Shown: piece after piece, positions 1 to 7,623 of the stretch
Layout of the letters: each line of letters starts with the position of its first letter
How positions within the stretch are numbered: position 1 is the first letter of the stretch
Origin: DAOPXV01 sp035352535
GTDB taxonomy: Bacteria; Muiribacteriota; UBA9980
Assembly: GCA_964545075.1 (NCBI GenBank)
Contig: CAZJFS010000146.1
Span: forward strand, 1 to 11,264
DNA length: 11,264 bases
Reading direction: 5' to 3'
Program-made: the position numbers and the translations under genes
Notes under the pieces: model-generated
The model's database searches: none
What the model saw: only the letters and a program-made list of their open reading frames with translations
Told to the model about the DNA's origin: nothing

Positions 1-1
1 C

Positions 2-148
2 CGGATTGTCGGGGCCGAAGACGGCTCGATTTTGGTTGAAGGGATGGAAAAGCGAATCTGCATCGATGCCTCGAACCCAAAGCACCTGAAGGCGAAAGAC
101 ATTCCCGAAGACATCCTGGCGATCCTCCGGGAAAAAACGGCCGTTTAG
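2..148 (+). CDS. C-terminal fragment of an unidentified protein (5' end outside window)
   Basis: Reading from base 2 gives 48 open codons ending in TAG at 146-148; the start lies outside the window. The visible tail begins RIVGAEDGSILVEGMEK and ends in a charged, probably helical stretch (KDIPEDILAILREKTAV). I do not recognise a family. The alternation of acidic and hydrophobic residues looks like real coding sequence, and the frame is GC-rich in third positions (ATC, CTG, GCC). The stop codon runs directly into AGGAGGAG, so a following gene could be translationally coupled. No function is assigned. Confidence 0.55.
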   Translation, partial: RIVGAEDGSILVEGMEKRICIDASNPKHLKAKDIPEDILAILREKTAV

Positions 149-203
149 GAGGAGATTTTCCGTTGACATTCGGAATTTTCTCTGAAAAAGATAGGCCCTC
201 GTT

Positions 204-497
204 TTGTTCTGCCGGTCCGGAGGAAAAACCCTGTTTGTTTCGGAATTTTTCATTTTAAAATATAAGGGGGCCGAAAAAGGCAAATTGAGATTCGAAAAGT
301 TCTTTTCTTCTCCGGGCATTAATTTCGGCATGATGAATTTGACGAACGAACCCGGAAAACTTCCTCAAATCCTCGTCCACACTGTAAGGGAAGAAAAAAG
401 GCCCATAGACGTAACTTACTTCTTCGGCTTCGATAAAAATTCACGCCCTCCGGCTTTCAAACTTATCAATACGGTCGAATTTACCCTTAAAGATTAA
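204..497 (+). CDS. hypothetical protein, about 97 aa, start uncertain
   Basis: An open frame with TTG at 204 runs to TAA at 495-497. It has no ATG near its 5' end. Alternatives are TTG 204 (no good ribosome site) or CTG 231, which is preceded by GGAGG at 219-223. The best Shine-Dalgarno (AGGAGG, 147-152) instead serves TTG 163 in another frame, which stops at 258. A frameshift or a degraded 5' end is therefore possible. The product is basic and aromatic-rich, with no membrane segment or signal peptide. The middle (NFGMMNLTNEPGKLPQILVH) and the end (FKLINTVEFTLKD) look beta-rich. No family is recognised. It could be a small genuine protein, a decayed gene or chance coding. It lies just before a hairpin that could end its transcript. 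Confidence 0.4.
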   Translation: MFCRSGGKTLFVSEFFILKYKGAEKGKLRFEKFFSSPGINFGMMNLTNEPGKLPQILVHTVREEKRPIDVTYFFGFDKNSRPPAFKLINTVEFTLKD

Positions 498-525
498 TTC
501 CTGCAATAACTTTAAAGCAATAAAA

Positions 526-553
526 CGTGATTTTGGCATCTTAACTTATCACG
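526..553. other. small hairpin CGTGAT/ATCACG
   Basis: CGTGAT at 526-531 pairs with ATCACG at 548-553 across a 16-base loop, between the end of the 97-residue ORF and the larger hairpin at 566-607. There is no T-tract after it on the plus strand. It may be an accessory fold, and its significance is uncertain. Confidence 0.25.
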
Positions 554-565
554 ATACATAAAAGC

Positions 566-607
566 GAAGGGGCTGTTTCAAAAATTATCTTTTTGGACAG
601 CCCCTTC
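566..607. terminator. bidirectional terminator hairpin between convergent genes
   Basis: GAAGGGGCTGT (566-576) is perfectly complementary to ACAGCCCCTTC (597-607). The stem can continue with two G-U pairs, a bulge and five A-T pairs (580-584 with 590-594), leaving a 5-base loop. It sits between the plus-strand ORF ending at 497 and the minus-strand PLP-enzyme gene ending at 655, as expected for a shared terminator. Trailing T-runs are modest on both sides (TTCTTTGATT on plus; CGCTTTTATG on minus). The arms resemble terminal inverted repeats of some insertion sequences (GGGGCTGT-type ends), so a miniature mobile-element origin is possible. Confidence 0.6.
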
Positions 608-654
608 TTTGATTCGATTTTTATTTTTTCTATGTCAGTTAATTTTCATTAAAA

Positions 655-2103
655 TTATGCCAAACCTGTTTGTTTGTTGAACGCTTCAATCAGTTTATCC
701 CATTCGTGGACCTGGTTGAACGTCTTGTCCCAGAATTCAGGATTCCACAGTTCATTGAGCTCTTCGACGGTTCTGCCCTGCTGTTCTACCCATGTGTAAT
801 ATTTGAGGTTATGAAGGGCTTTTCTGTCGGTATATGTGAGTTCCTTCATGTTGTCGGTTCCCGCGCCCATGATGTAACGCGCTGAATCTATAGCGGCCTG
901 TTTTTCGGAATACTTTCCATGGCTTTTCCTGAGTTCTTCGATGCGCGACTGATACATATCGGCGGCATCCGTGAACGGCATGAATATGAAGTCGTTTTCG
1001 TTGAATTCATAATATTTCGCAATCTTTATGGCCGAGAGCATATTGCTGATACTTGATATTCCGAGCAGGTGAAGATTTTCGATGACTTTCTTCGACACGC
1101 CTTCACTCTCAAGGAATTTATGGCCGTCCTTCTCGTTGAATATACGCAGTATTCTCATGCACGCCTCATCGTCAATGGCGACGACGTTATCGGTGTTTCT
1201 GACGTTATGGACCCACGGGACATGTTTGTCGCCGATGCCTTCAATCCTGTGACCGCCAAATCCGTTCGTAAGAAGCGTCGGGCACTGGAGAGCTTCTGAA
1301 GCGGCTACTTTTACCTGAGGAGCTATCTTTTTAAAATAGTCTCCGGCGCCTATCGTTCCAGCGGACCCGGTGGCCGAAACATATGCCGCGAATCTTCCGT
1401 TCTTGCCCTTTAATTTATTAAAAACTTCTTCTATCGCGGCCGCAGTAACATGGTAGTGCCAGATTGGATTTCCGAATTCCTCGAACTGGTTGAAAATAAC
1501 GCAATCTTTTCTGTTTTTCTTGATGTCCCAGCATGCGTCGTATATTTCTTTTACGTTGCTTTCGCAGCCGTGGGTGGCGATAATTTCAGCGCCTATCTTT
1601 TTAAGCCAGTCAAAACGCTCTTTGCTCATTTCTTCGGGAAGGATAGCGATCGGAACGGTGTTGAGGAGAATGGAGTCGAACGCGCCGCCGCGGCAATAAT
1701 TTCCGGTCGAGGGCCATACGGCCTTCTGCGTGGTGGGGTCGAATTCGCCTGAAACGAGACGGGGAACGAGGCATCCGAAAGCCGCTCCAACCTTGTGAGC
1801 GCCGGTCGGAAAGTATTTCCCGATCACGCCGATTATTCTGGCTTTAACGCCAGTTATCGAAGATGGAACTTCCACGAAATTAACGTCGCCGAAAAGTCCG
1901 GTTTTAACATCGTTTTTCCAGCTGATTCTGAAAAGATTAATCGGGTTAATATCCCAGAGGCCAACGCCTTTGAGTCTGCTTTTTATTTTCGCTGAAATCT
2001 TCGCGGGATCTTTCATCTGCGCGAATGTCGGAATGACGATATTTCTTTCGCGACACCTTTTTATAGTTTTATCCAGAACTTTTTTATTGATTTTTATTGC
2101 CAT
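655..2103 (-). CDS. PLP-dependent fold-type II enzyme, cysteine synthase/TrpB-like, unknown specificity
   Basis: This 482-residue protein belongs to the tryptophan synthase beta superfamily. TGAHKVGAAFG (100-110) carries the presumed Schiff-base lysine K104 and resembles the GSHKIN context of TrpB. PSTGNYCRGG (131-140) matches the substrate-binding Ser/Thr-Gly-Asn loop of cysteine synthases. SATGSAGTIGAG (243-254) is the glycine-rich loop that grips the PLP phosphate. It is longer than ordinary cysteine synthases (about 310 residues), with an extra N-terminal part and a roughly 100-residue C-terminal extension. No regulatory CBS or ACT domain is visible. Such proteins are usually annotated only as PLP-dependent enzyme beta subunit or cysteine synthase; the substrate is not predictable here. 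The enzyme is probably cytoplasmic. The ATG at 2103 follows AAGGAG with good spacing. The gene is monocistronic, with a promoter at 2185-2213 and a hairpin past its stop. Confidence 0.85.
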   Translation of the reverse strand: MAIKINKKVLDKTIKRCRERNIVIPTFAQMKDPAKISAKIKSRLKGVGLWDINPINLFRISWKNDVKTGLFGDVNFVEVPSSITGVKARIIGVIGKYFPTGAHKVGAAFGCLVPRLVSGEFDPTTQKAVWPSTGNYCRGGAFDSILLNTVPIAILPEEMSKERFDWLKKIGAEIIATHGCESNVKEIYDACWDIKKNRKDCVIFNQFEEFGNPIWHYHVTAAAIEEVFNKLKGKNGRFAAYVSATGSAGTIGAGDYFKKIAPQVKVAASEALQCPTLLTNGFGGHRIEGIGDKHVPWVHNVRNTDNVVAIDDEACMRILRIFNEKDGHKFLESEGVSKKVIENLHLLGISSISNMLSAIKIAKYYEFNENDFIFMPFTDAADMYQSRIEELRKSHGKYSEKQAAIDSARYIMGAGTDNMKELTYTDRKALHNLKYYTWVEQQGRTVEELNELWNPEFWDKTFNQVHEWDKLIEAFNKQTGLA

Positions 2104-2184
2104 GTGATGTTTCTCCTTCTTAACAATTTTCGCATGTAAATATATTCAAAAACTTTAAAAACTGGTATTAATTTTATCGAATAT

Positions 2185-2213
2185 ATTATATAATATTAAC
2201 GGAGTATTTTCAA
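2185..2213 (-). promoter_or_regulatory. sigma70-type promoter of the PLP-enzyme gene
   Basis: On the minus strand, TTGAAA (2213-2208) is followed after exactly 17 bases by TATAAT (2190-2185). This predicts a start near 2178 and an untranslated leader of about 75 bases before the ATG at 2103. The surrounding sequence is AT-rich. The -10 lies in the palindrome ATTATATAAT, but no matching -35 was found for the plus strand. Confidence 0.7.
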
Positions 2214-2275
2214 GAAATTCCTTGTACTTTTTAAAATTTAGTAATAAGTTTAAAATAACTTTTGTTCCGGGGCCG

Positions 2276-2355
2276 CGTTTGCGGGCATTGTAAATACGGA
2301 CGATCCAGGTTGTTTTACAGGCCGCTGACTTTCAACGCTCGGCGGCCCGCGGACG
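2276..2355 (+). other. candidate structured RNA element (three-way junction) in intergenic region
   Basis: Within an otherwise AT-rich 398-base gap is a GC-rich stretch with nested complementarity. A closing stem pairs 2276-2286 with 2345-2355 (11 pairs, two of them G-U). One arm is TGTAAA/TTTACA (2289-2294 with 2314-2319), with a small GGA-CGA-TCC hairpin inside it. A second arm pairs 2323-2328 with 2339-2344 (one G-U) around a 10-base loop. An alternative GGCCGC/GCGGCC pairing (2320-2325 with 2342-2347) competes with the closing stem. It could be a leader element of the archease-rtcB operon or a small RNA. No known riboswitch was recognised, no terminator T-tract follows, and the strand is a guess. 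It could equally be decayed coding DNA. Confidence 0.3.
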
Positions 2356-2425
2356 GGATGCGGATATTATAGCACTCACGCGCGCCTTCACGCAAGATAA
2401 GCTATAAAATATAACGCAAGTTTAT

Positions 2426-2452
2426 TTATTGCACCGGCGCATTAAGCAATAA
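2426..2452. promoter_or_regulatory. 7-bp inverted repeat, possible operator ahead of the archease gene
   Basis: TTATTGC (2426-2432) and GCAATAA (2446-2452) form a perfect inverted repeat with a 13-base spacer, ending 49 bases before the archease start. A TATAAA-like box at 2403-2408 precedes it but has no credible -35. The repeat could bind a dimeric regulator or fold in the leader RNA. Chance occurrence in AT-rich DNA cannot be excluded. Confidence 0.25.
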
Positions 2453-2501
2453 CTTCGATATTTACATACCTTTATCCATCGTAAACAAGAGGCTGCGAAT
2501 C

Positions 2502-2939
2502 ATGAACCAAAAATCCGATATAAAATACGTTTACCTGCCTCACACGGCCGACGCAAAATTCATCGCATACGGCCGCGATATAGAAGAGGCTTTCGCGAAC
2601 TCCGCTCTCGCCATGAGCGATATAGTGACCGATCATTCGCGCGTCGCGAAAAAAGCGACTAAAGATATTCGATGCGAGTCCGAGGATGAAAAATCCCTTC
2701 TTTATGACTTTCTGGAACAATTCATTATTTTACTGGACAGCGAGGGATTTTTACTGGCGGGCATCGAAAGACTGAGGATTTCGCATAACGAAAAGTTCCG
2801 GCTCACGGCTTTAGCGTCCGGCGACACCGATATGTCCGGATATGAAATAAACACGGCCATAAAGGCCGTCACATACCAGGAAATGGATATTATCAGAGCG
2901 CGGGAAAGGGTTTCAATACAGGTAGTTATCGATATTTAG
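2502..2939 (+). CDS. archease, activator of the RtcB RNA ligase
   Basis: This 145-residue protein has the length typical of the archease family (MTH1598/TM1083-like). Family marks are the N-terminal LPHTADAKFIAYG (12-24), followed by an amphipathic helix IEEAFANSALAMSDIV (27-42). The conserved IKAVTYQEMDI block lies at 120-130 and the chain ends in VVIDI. Archease is a small metal-binding cytoplasmic protein that accelerates guanylylation of RtcB and permits multiple turnover. The start ATG at 2502 has only a weak ribosome site (GAGG about 9 bases upstream). The stop is followed after 11 bases by rtcB, so the two are almost certainly co-transcribed. No convincing sigma70 or sigma54 promoter was found upstream. 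Confidence 0.92.
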   Translation: MNQKSDIKYVYLPHTADAKFIAYGRDIEEAFANSALAMSDIVTDHSRVAKKATKDIRCESEDEKSLLYDFLEQFIILLDSEGFLLAGIERLRISHNEKFRLTALASGDTDMSGYEINTAIKAVTYQEMDIIRARERVSIQVVIDI

Positions 2940-2950
2940 CGGAGGCTTTC

Positions 2951-4393
2951 ATGAAAGAAAACGATATTAAAAATATCAGGATAAATAAGATAACCGATTT
3001 TCTGTGGGAAATTCAACCGTTCGGTAAGATGCGCGTTCCATGCAGAATCTACGCCACCGAAAAGATGCTCGCAAGTATGCTCAGAGACAGAACTATTATT
3101 CAGGGGATGAACGTGGCGGCGCTTCCCGGAATCCAGAATTATTCGCTGATAATGCCCGACGGCCATGAAGGCTACGGTTTTCCCATAGGCGGCGTCGCCG
3201 CGCTTGATTATAACGAAGGCGGAATATCGCCCGGCGGCATAGGTTACGACATAAATTGCGGAGTCAGGCTTTTAAAATGCGACATTCCAAGGGAAGAGAT
3301 CAGTTCAAAAATATCATTGCTGCTCGATAAGGCCTTTAAATATTGCCCCGCCGGGCTTGGTTCGAGTAATTTCGACATAAACGGCAGGGACCTGGACTCC
3401 ATACTGAAAAATGGCGCGGCATGGGCGGTTGAACACGGGTTCGGCGTCGAAGCAGATCTTATATATTGCGAAGAGCGCGGAACCATGGCCGAAGCCGACC
3501 CCAAAAAAGTCAGCGAAACGGCACGGAAAAGAGGGCACGGACAGATGGCGACCCTCGGAAGCGGCAACCATTTCCTTGAAATTCAATACGTCGACGAAAT
3601 ATTCGATAAAGAGGCCGCGAAAGCCTTCGGAATAACTTCGACCGGCCAGGTAATGTTTATGATACACTGCGGCAGCCGTGCGCTCGGGCATCAGGTCTGC
3701 TCCGATTACATAAGGCTCATGGAAAAAAACTTCCCGAAAATATTAAACGAGCTTCCCGACCGCGAACTCGTTTACGCGCCCGCTAATAGCGCCATGGCCG
3801 GAGATTATTACGGCGCCATGTGCGCGGCCGCGAATTTCGCGTGGTGCAACCGCCACATGCTGGCGCATCAATTGCGTCTGGCCGTAAATGAAATATTCGG
3901 AGAATCTAAAATTGAAACGATATACGACGTAGCTCACAATATCGCGAAAATAGAGCGGCATTCGATAAACCAAACGCCTAAAAAATTATGGGTGCATAGA
4001 AAAGGGGCGACGCGCGCTTTTGGACCGAACGCCACCGGCATCCCTGAAAAATATATAAAAGCCGGTCAGCCGGTAATAATTCCCGGAAGCATGGGAACGG
4101 CGTCTTATCTTCTCGCCGGAACCGCTTTCGAGTCTGAAACTTTCGCGAGCACAGCGCACGGCGCCGGAAGGACCATGTCGCGGCATGAAGCTATAAGAAA
4201 TTTTCGCGGCGAAACCGTCGCCGCCGATTTGAAACGGTCAGGAATATCGGTCAAAGGCGCTTCGATGAAGGGCATCGCCGAAGAAGCCGGAGCAGCCTAT
4301 AAATCGATCGACGACGTCATAAGCGTATCGCATAATTCAAATATCGGCCGGCGCGTGGCGAGGTTTCGCCCGATCGGCGTTATTAAAGGATAA
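2951..4393 (+). CDS. rtcB: RNA-splicing ligase RtcB (3'-phosphate/5'-OH RNA ligase)
   Basis: The 480-residue protein joins RNA 2',3'-cyclic phosphate or 3'-phosphate ends to 5'-hydroxyl ends, using GTP and Mn2+, in RNA repair or tRNA healing. Its length matches archaeal RtcB (about 481 residues) rather than E. coli RtcB (408). All expected active-site positions are visible: D100 and C103 in GYDINCGVR, H207 in GSGNHFLEI, H239 in MIHCGSR, H329 in YDVAHNIAK, and H403 in TAHGAGRTMSRHEA, the histidine that becomes guanylylated. HRKGATRAF (349-357) and PGSMGTASYLLAG (378-390) complete the GTP pocket. No intein interrupts the gene. GGAGG at 2941-2945 sets the ATG at 2951. Archease precedes it by 11 bases and a sensor kinase follows by 11 bases. 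Confidence 0.97.
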   Translation: MKENDIKNIRINKITDFLWEIQPFGKMRVPCRIYATEKMLASMLRDRTIIQGMNVAALPGIQNYSLIMPDGHEGYGFPIGGVAALDYNEGGISPGGIGYDINCGVRLLKCDIPREEISSKISLLLDKAFKYCPAGLGSSNFDINGRDLDSILKNGAAWAVEHGFGVEADLIYCEERGTMAEADPKKVSETARKRGHGQMATLGSGNHFLEIQYVDEIFDKEAAKAFGITSTGQVMFMIHCGSRALGHQVCSDYIRLMEKNFPKILNELPDRELVYAPANSAMAGDYYGAMCAAANFAWCNRHMLAHQLRLAVNEIFGESKIETIYDVAHNIAKIERHSINQTPKKLWVHRKGATRAFGPNATGIPEKYIKAGQPVIIPGSMGTASYLLAGTAFESETFASTAHGAGRTMSRHEAIRNFRGETVAADLKRSGISVKGASMKGIAEEAGAAYKSIDDVISVSHNSNIGRRVARFRPIGVIKG

Positions 4394-4404
4394 TAATAAC
4401 CCAT

Positions 4405-7400
4405 ATGGCAGGATTTTTAAAAGGACAGATCGATTATATCTTCTTTATCTACGGACTCAGCTTCATCATCGCCGCCGCGATGTGCTATATGCTTAAGCAG
4501 CTTAAGTTTCAAACGTTGCCGTGGCAAAAACTTTTATATTTTACGATATTACACGGCATAAACGAATGGCTCGACCTCACCGCGATAAGCTTCGGCGACC
4601 ATCCGGCATTTAATATTGCGCGAACATCATTAATGCTCATATCCTTCATATTTCTTTTTGAATTCGGCCGCTCATCCGTCAAAATGAATTCGGGCCGCGC
4701 ACCCGGTTTATGGTTCCACGCGCCGCTTCTTCTATTGACGCTTGCGGGCGCGGCGTCCGGCCCTGAAAAATTTCACATAGCCGTCAGGTATGGTTATGGT
4801 TTTTTCGGTTCCATCGCATCTGCTCTGGGATTTTTTTACTTTTTCAAAAACTGCGCCGATAAAAACGCAGATTATCTTAAACCTTCTTTTTACGCCTTTC
4901 TTGTGTATGCGATAGCTTGCGGGACCATAGTTCCAGCGGCGGACTTTTTTCCGGCTTCAATCATTAATTACGATAATTTTTTGAATTTTTTTCACTTTCC
5001 CGTTCAAATCCTGAGAGCGCTTGCGGCCATCACGCTTGCGATATCCCTCTACAATTATTTTCAAGCTTCCAACGGCGATACAAGAGAACGCAAAAAAATC
5101 AGACCGGCGTATAAGAATGTTGAAATCATCACGCTTACGGCAGTTTTGATCGCGGGCTGGATCTTAATCGGCCTTATCGACAACGCAATCTACAGACAAC
5201 TGCACTCCAAAAACACCTTTAATGCGGAACTGCTTTCAATCCATTTCATGAATGAAATCGATAAATCGGATTTTTTCATAAAAACTTTTGATGGAACCAT
5301 TTCCAAATTCGTAAAAACCGATAATTTTATAGAGTCAAAACATCTCGGTACAATTAACGCTCAACTCGATATCTACGCTTTGGCGATACCCAAAGCGATA
5401 TTTTACGTCATGGACACGGAAGGCGTAACGATAGCTTCCTCTAACAGATCGGGGCCAGATAGCTTTCTGGGAGCTAACTACGCCTTCAGGCCATATTTTA
5501 TAAACGCCATGAAGGGCGAAACATCCCGTTACTACGCATGGGGAACGACCACGCAAAAAAGAGGCTATTATATCAGCGCGCCCGTTCGCAACGGAGGCGG
5601 CAATATAATCGGCGTTGCCGCGGTAAAAATCGATATTGAGGATATCAAGACCGAATTTTTTAAGTATAGACATAGTTTTCTCTTAACCCCCGACGGCATT
5701 ATTTTTCACTCCAGCATCCCGGATCTTAATTTTTCATGCGTAAATCCGATCGATATCGAAAAACAAAAAGCGATAATCAATTCAAAACAATTTCCGGCGA
5801 TAAATTTCAATCCCGTTTTTCATGAAACGCCGGTCAGCGGCCAAACCATTTCTTTTCTTGGCGAAAAATACGACGTTACTATAAAATATATCAATAATGA
5901 AAAATGGTCCGTGATGATCTTAAGCCCGCTAAGTTCCATAAACCATTACAGGTTTCTGACTATAGTCCTGATATGCGTTATATGCATATTCTTAATAAAT
6001 TTCTTCGTCTGGTCGCAGATCATAAAAAATTCGGCCCACATTCTCGCGGCTGAAAAAGAAAGACTTATGGTAACGATACGAAGCATAGGCGATGGAGTAA
6101 TAGCGGTCGATGAAAATTTAAAGATAGTCATGATAAATAACGTCGCCGAAAAAATCACCGGATACTGTATTTCCGAAGCTGTCGGGAAACATATCGACGA
6201 GATCTTCAAAGCGGTAGAAGAAAAAACAGGGGTAAGAATCGAAAACATCGCGTGGGCGGCAATTAAAACCGGAAGCATAATAAATCTTCTCGACGACGCA
6301 ATGATAAAATCAAGGGATGGAATTGAAACCGTCATATCTATCACCGGTTCGCCTATAATAGATAAAAATGACAGAATAATAGGCGCAATAATAGTTTTTA
6401 ATGACATTACGGAAAAGAAAAAGCTCAACGACGAACTTTTAAAATTAAGCAAGGTGGAATCACTGGGCCTGATCGCCGGGGGGATCGCGCACGATTTCAA
6501 CAACGTCCTCGCCGGCATAGTCGCGAGCATCTCGATGGCTAAAACGATGATCGCCGGAAATAGCAGAGTTATTGAAACGCTCGAACAGGCCGAAAACGCT
6601 TCGCTGCGCGCGAAACATCTCACGACACAATTTATAACATTCTCGAAAGGCGGCAAGCCGATAAAAAAAGCTGTCGATCTCGGCGAACTCGTAAAAACCA
6701 CGACCCTTTTCATGCTGACCGGTTCGAACGCCAAATGCGAATTCGATATCGCGGACGGCATCCGGCCGGTCGAAATCGACGGTGAACAGATAAGCCAGGT
6801 CATAACGAACATGACATTAAACGCCGTGCAGGCCATGCCAAACGGCGGGCTCATAACCATCTCGATTAGAAACGTCGAAATATCAGCCGATAACGGCCTC
6901 CACCTGAAAGAAGGCAACTTCGTCGTCATCAAAATAGCGGACACGGGCGTTGGAATGACGAAGGAACAACTTTCAAGAATATTCGAACCGTATTTTACGA
7001 CGAAGTCGATAGGAACAGGCCTGGGATTAACATCCGCCGAATCGATAATCCGAAAGCACGACGGCTCGATTACGGTCAATTCCTCGCCGGGCGCCGGAAC
7101 GACATTTCAGATATACCTTCCCGCCGCAAAAAAACAGGCGGATAATGTTGAATCAACCATAAAAAAACGCCCCGAAAATGATCCGAAATCCGAAAGCGTA
7201 AAAGACGCAAAAGCCACTAAAATATCAAAAGGCAGGATACTCATAATGGACGACGAAACGATCATCCGCGACAATATAACCATGCTTTTAAACAATACGG
7301 GGTTTGAGGCATATAGCGCAAAAGACGGCGGCGAGACGCTCGAAATTTATAAAAAATTCAGGGAGGCCGGCGCCGATCTCGACGTCGTGGTCATGGATCT

Positions 7401-7623
7401 TACGATACCCGGCGGACTGGGCGGAATTGAAACGATCGCGAAACTTCTAGAGATCGACCCGACGGTACGCGCCATAGCCTCGAGCGGATACTTCGATGGG
7501 CCGGTCGCGGCGGACTATAAAAAATTCGGCTTCATCGATTTCATCGCGAAGCCTTATAAGATAAAAGAGTTAGTCAAAACGCTCGAAAAGATAATCGATG
7601 AAAAATCAACCGGCGATCAATAA
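4405..7623 (+). CDS. membrane hybrid histidine kinase: 7-8 TM, DctB-like Cache, PAS, HisKA, HATPase_c, REC
   Basis: This 1072-residue sensor starts with about seven hydrophobic segments (roughly 11-29, 44-60, 72-87, 103-117, 130-148, 162-178, 198-216) and an eighth at 240-258. An extracytoplasmic region follows (about 260-515) containing FRPYF (361-365) and KRGYYISAPV (385-394). These signatures belong to the DctB-type double-Cache domain that binds small carboxylates. A membrane segment (517-538) leads to a PAS domain (about 555-670). HisKA has the phospho-accepting H696 in GGIAHDFNN. The ATPase domain shows NAVQAM (806-811), DTGVGM (846-851) and GTGLGL (870-875). A basic, charged linker (908-940) leads to a C-terminal receiver with D949/D950, phospho-acceptor D998, S1027 and K1049. 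The RtcB stop is 11 bases upstream; AAAGGA sits rather far (14 bases) from the ATG. No output transcription factor is encoded nearby, so its target is unknown. Confidence 0.9.
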   Translation: MAGFLKGQIDYIFFIYGLSFIIAAAMCYMLKQLKFQTLPWQKLLYFTILHGINEWLDLTAISFGDHPAFNIARTSLMLISFIFLFEFGRSSVKMNSGRAPGLWFHAPLLLLTLAGAASGPEKFHIAVRYGYGFFGSIASALGFFYFFKNCADKNADYLKPSFYAFLVYAIACGTIVPAADFFPASIINYDNFLNFFHFPVQILRALAAITLAISLYNYFQASNGDTRERKKIRPAYKNVEIITLTAVLIAGWILIGLIDNAIYRQLHSKNTFNAELLSIHFMNEIDKSDFFIKTFDGTISKFVKTDNFIESKHLGTINAQLDIYALAIPKAIFYVMDTEGVTIASSNRSGPDSFLGANYAFRPYFINAMKGETSRYYAWGTTTQKRGYYISAPVRNGGGNIIGVAAVKIDIEDIKTEFFKYRHSFLLTPDGIIFHSSIPDLNFSCVNPIDIEKQKAIINSKQFPAINFNPVFHETPVSGQTISFLGEKYDVTIKYINNEKWSVMILSPLSSINHYRFLTIVLICVICIFLINFFVWSQIIKNSAHILAAEKERLMVTIRSIGDGVIAVDENLKIVMINNVAEKITGYCISEAVGKHIDEIFKAVEEKTGVRIENIAWAAIKTGSIINLLDDAMIKSRDGIETVISITGSPIIDKNDRIIGAIIVFNDITEKKKLNDELLKLSKVESLGLIAGGIAHDFNNVLAGIVASISMAKTMIAGNSRVIETLEQAENASLRAKHLTTQFITFSKGGKPIKKAVDLGELVKTTTLFMLTGSNAKCEFDIADGIRPVEIDGEQISQVITNMTLNAVQAMPNGGLITISIRNVEISADNGLHLKEGNFVVIKIADTGVGMTKEQLSRIFEPYFTTKSIGTGLGLTSAESIIRKHDGSITVNSSPGAGTTFQIYLPAAKKQADNVESTIKKRPENDPKSESVKDAKATKISKGRILIMDDETIIRDNITMLLNNTGFEAYSAKDGGETLEIYKKFREAGADLDVVVMDLTIPGGLGGIETIAKLLEIDPTVRAIASSGYFDGPVAADYKKFGFIDFIAKPYKIKELVKTLEKIIDEKSTGDQ

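Noticed and set aside
2181..2200. Second, plus-strand promoter using the ATTATATAAT palindrome
   Set aside because: At 16-18 bases upstream there is nothing resembling TTGACA on the plus strand, so only the minus-strand reading is supported.
2360..2501. Sigma54 promoter ahead of archease, expected from the E. coli RtcR system
   Set aside because: No GG-N10-GC element with the expected flanking bases was found in the gap.
3244..3691. Two minus-strand frames of 107 and 125 codons inside rtcB
   Set aside because: They are shadows of rtcB, whose active-site motifs are all in the plus frame. Their translations show no domain.
5946..7079. 377-codon open frame on the minus strand
   Set aside because: It lies entirely antisense to the kinase's PAS/HisKA/HATPase region, which has unmistakable motifs. 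Its translation is rich in low-complexity Ser/Ile/Phe stretches, and it has no ribosome site.
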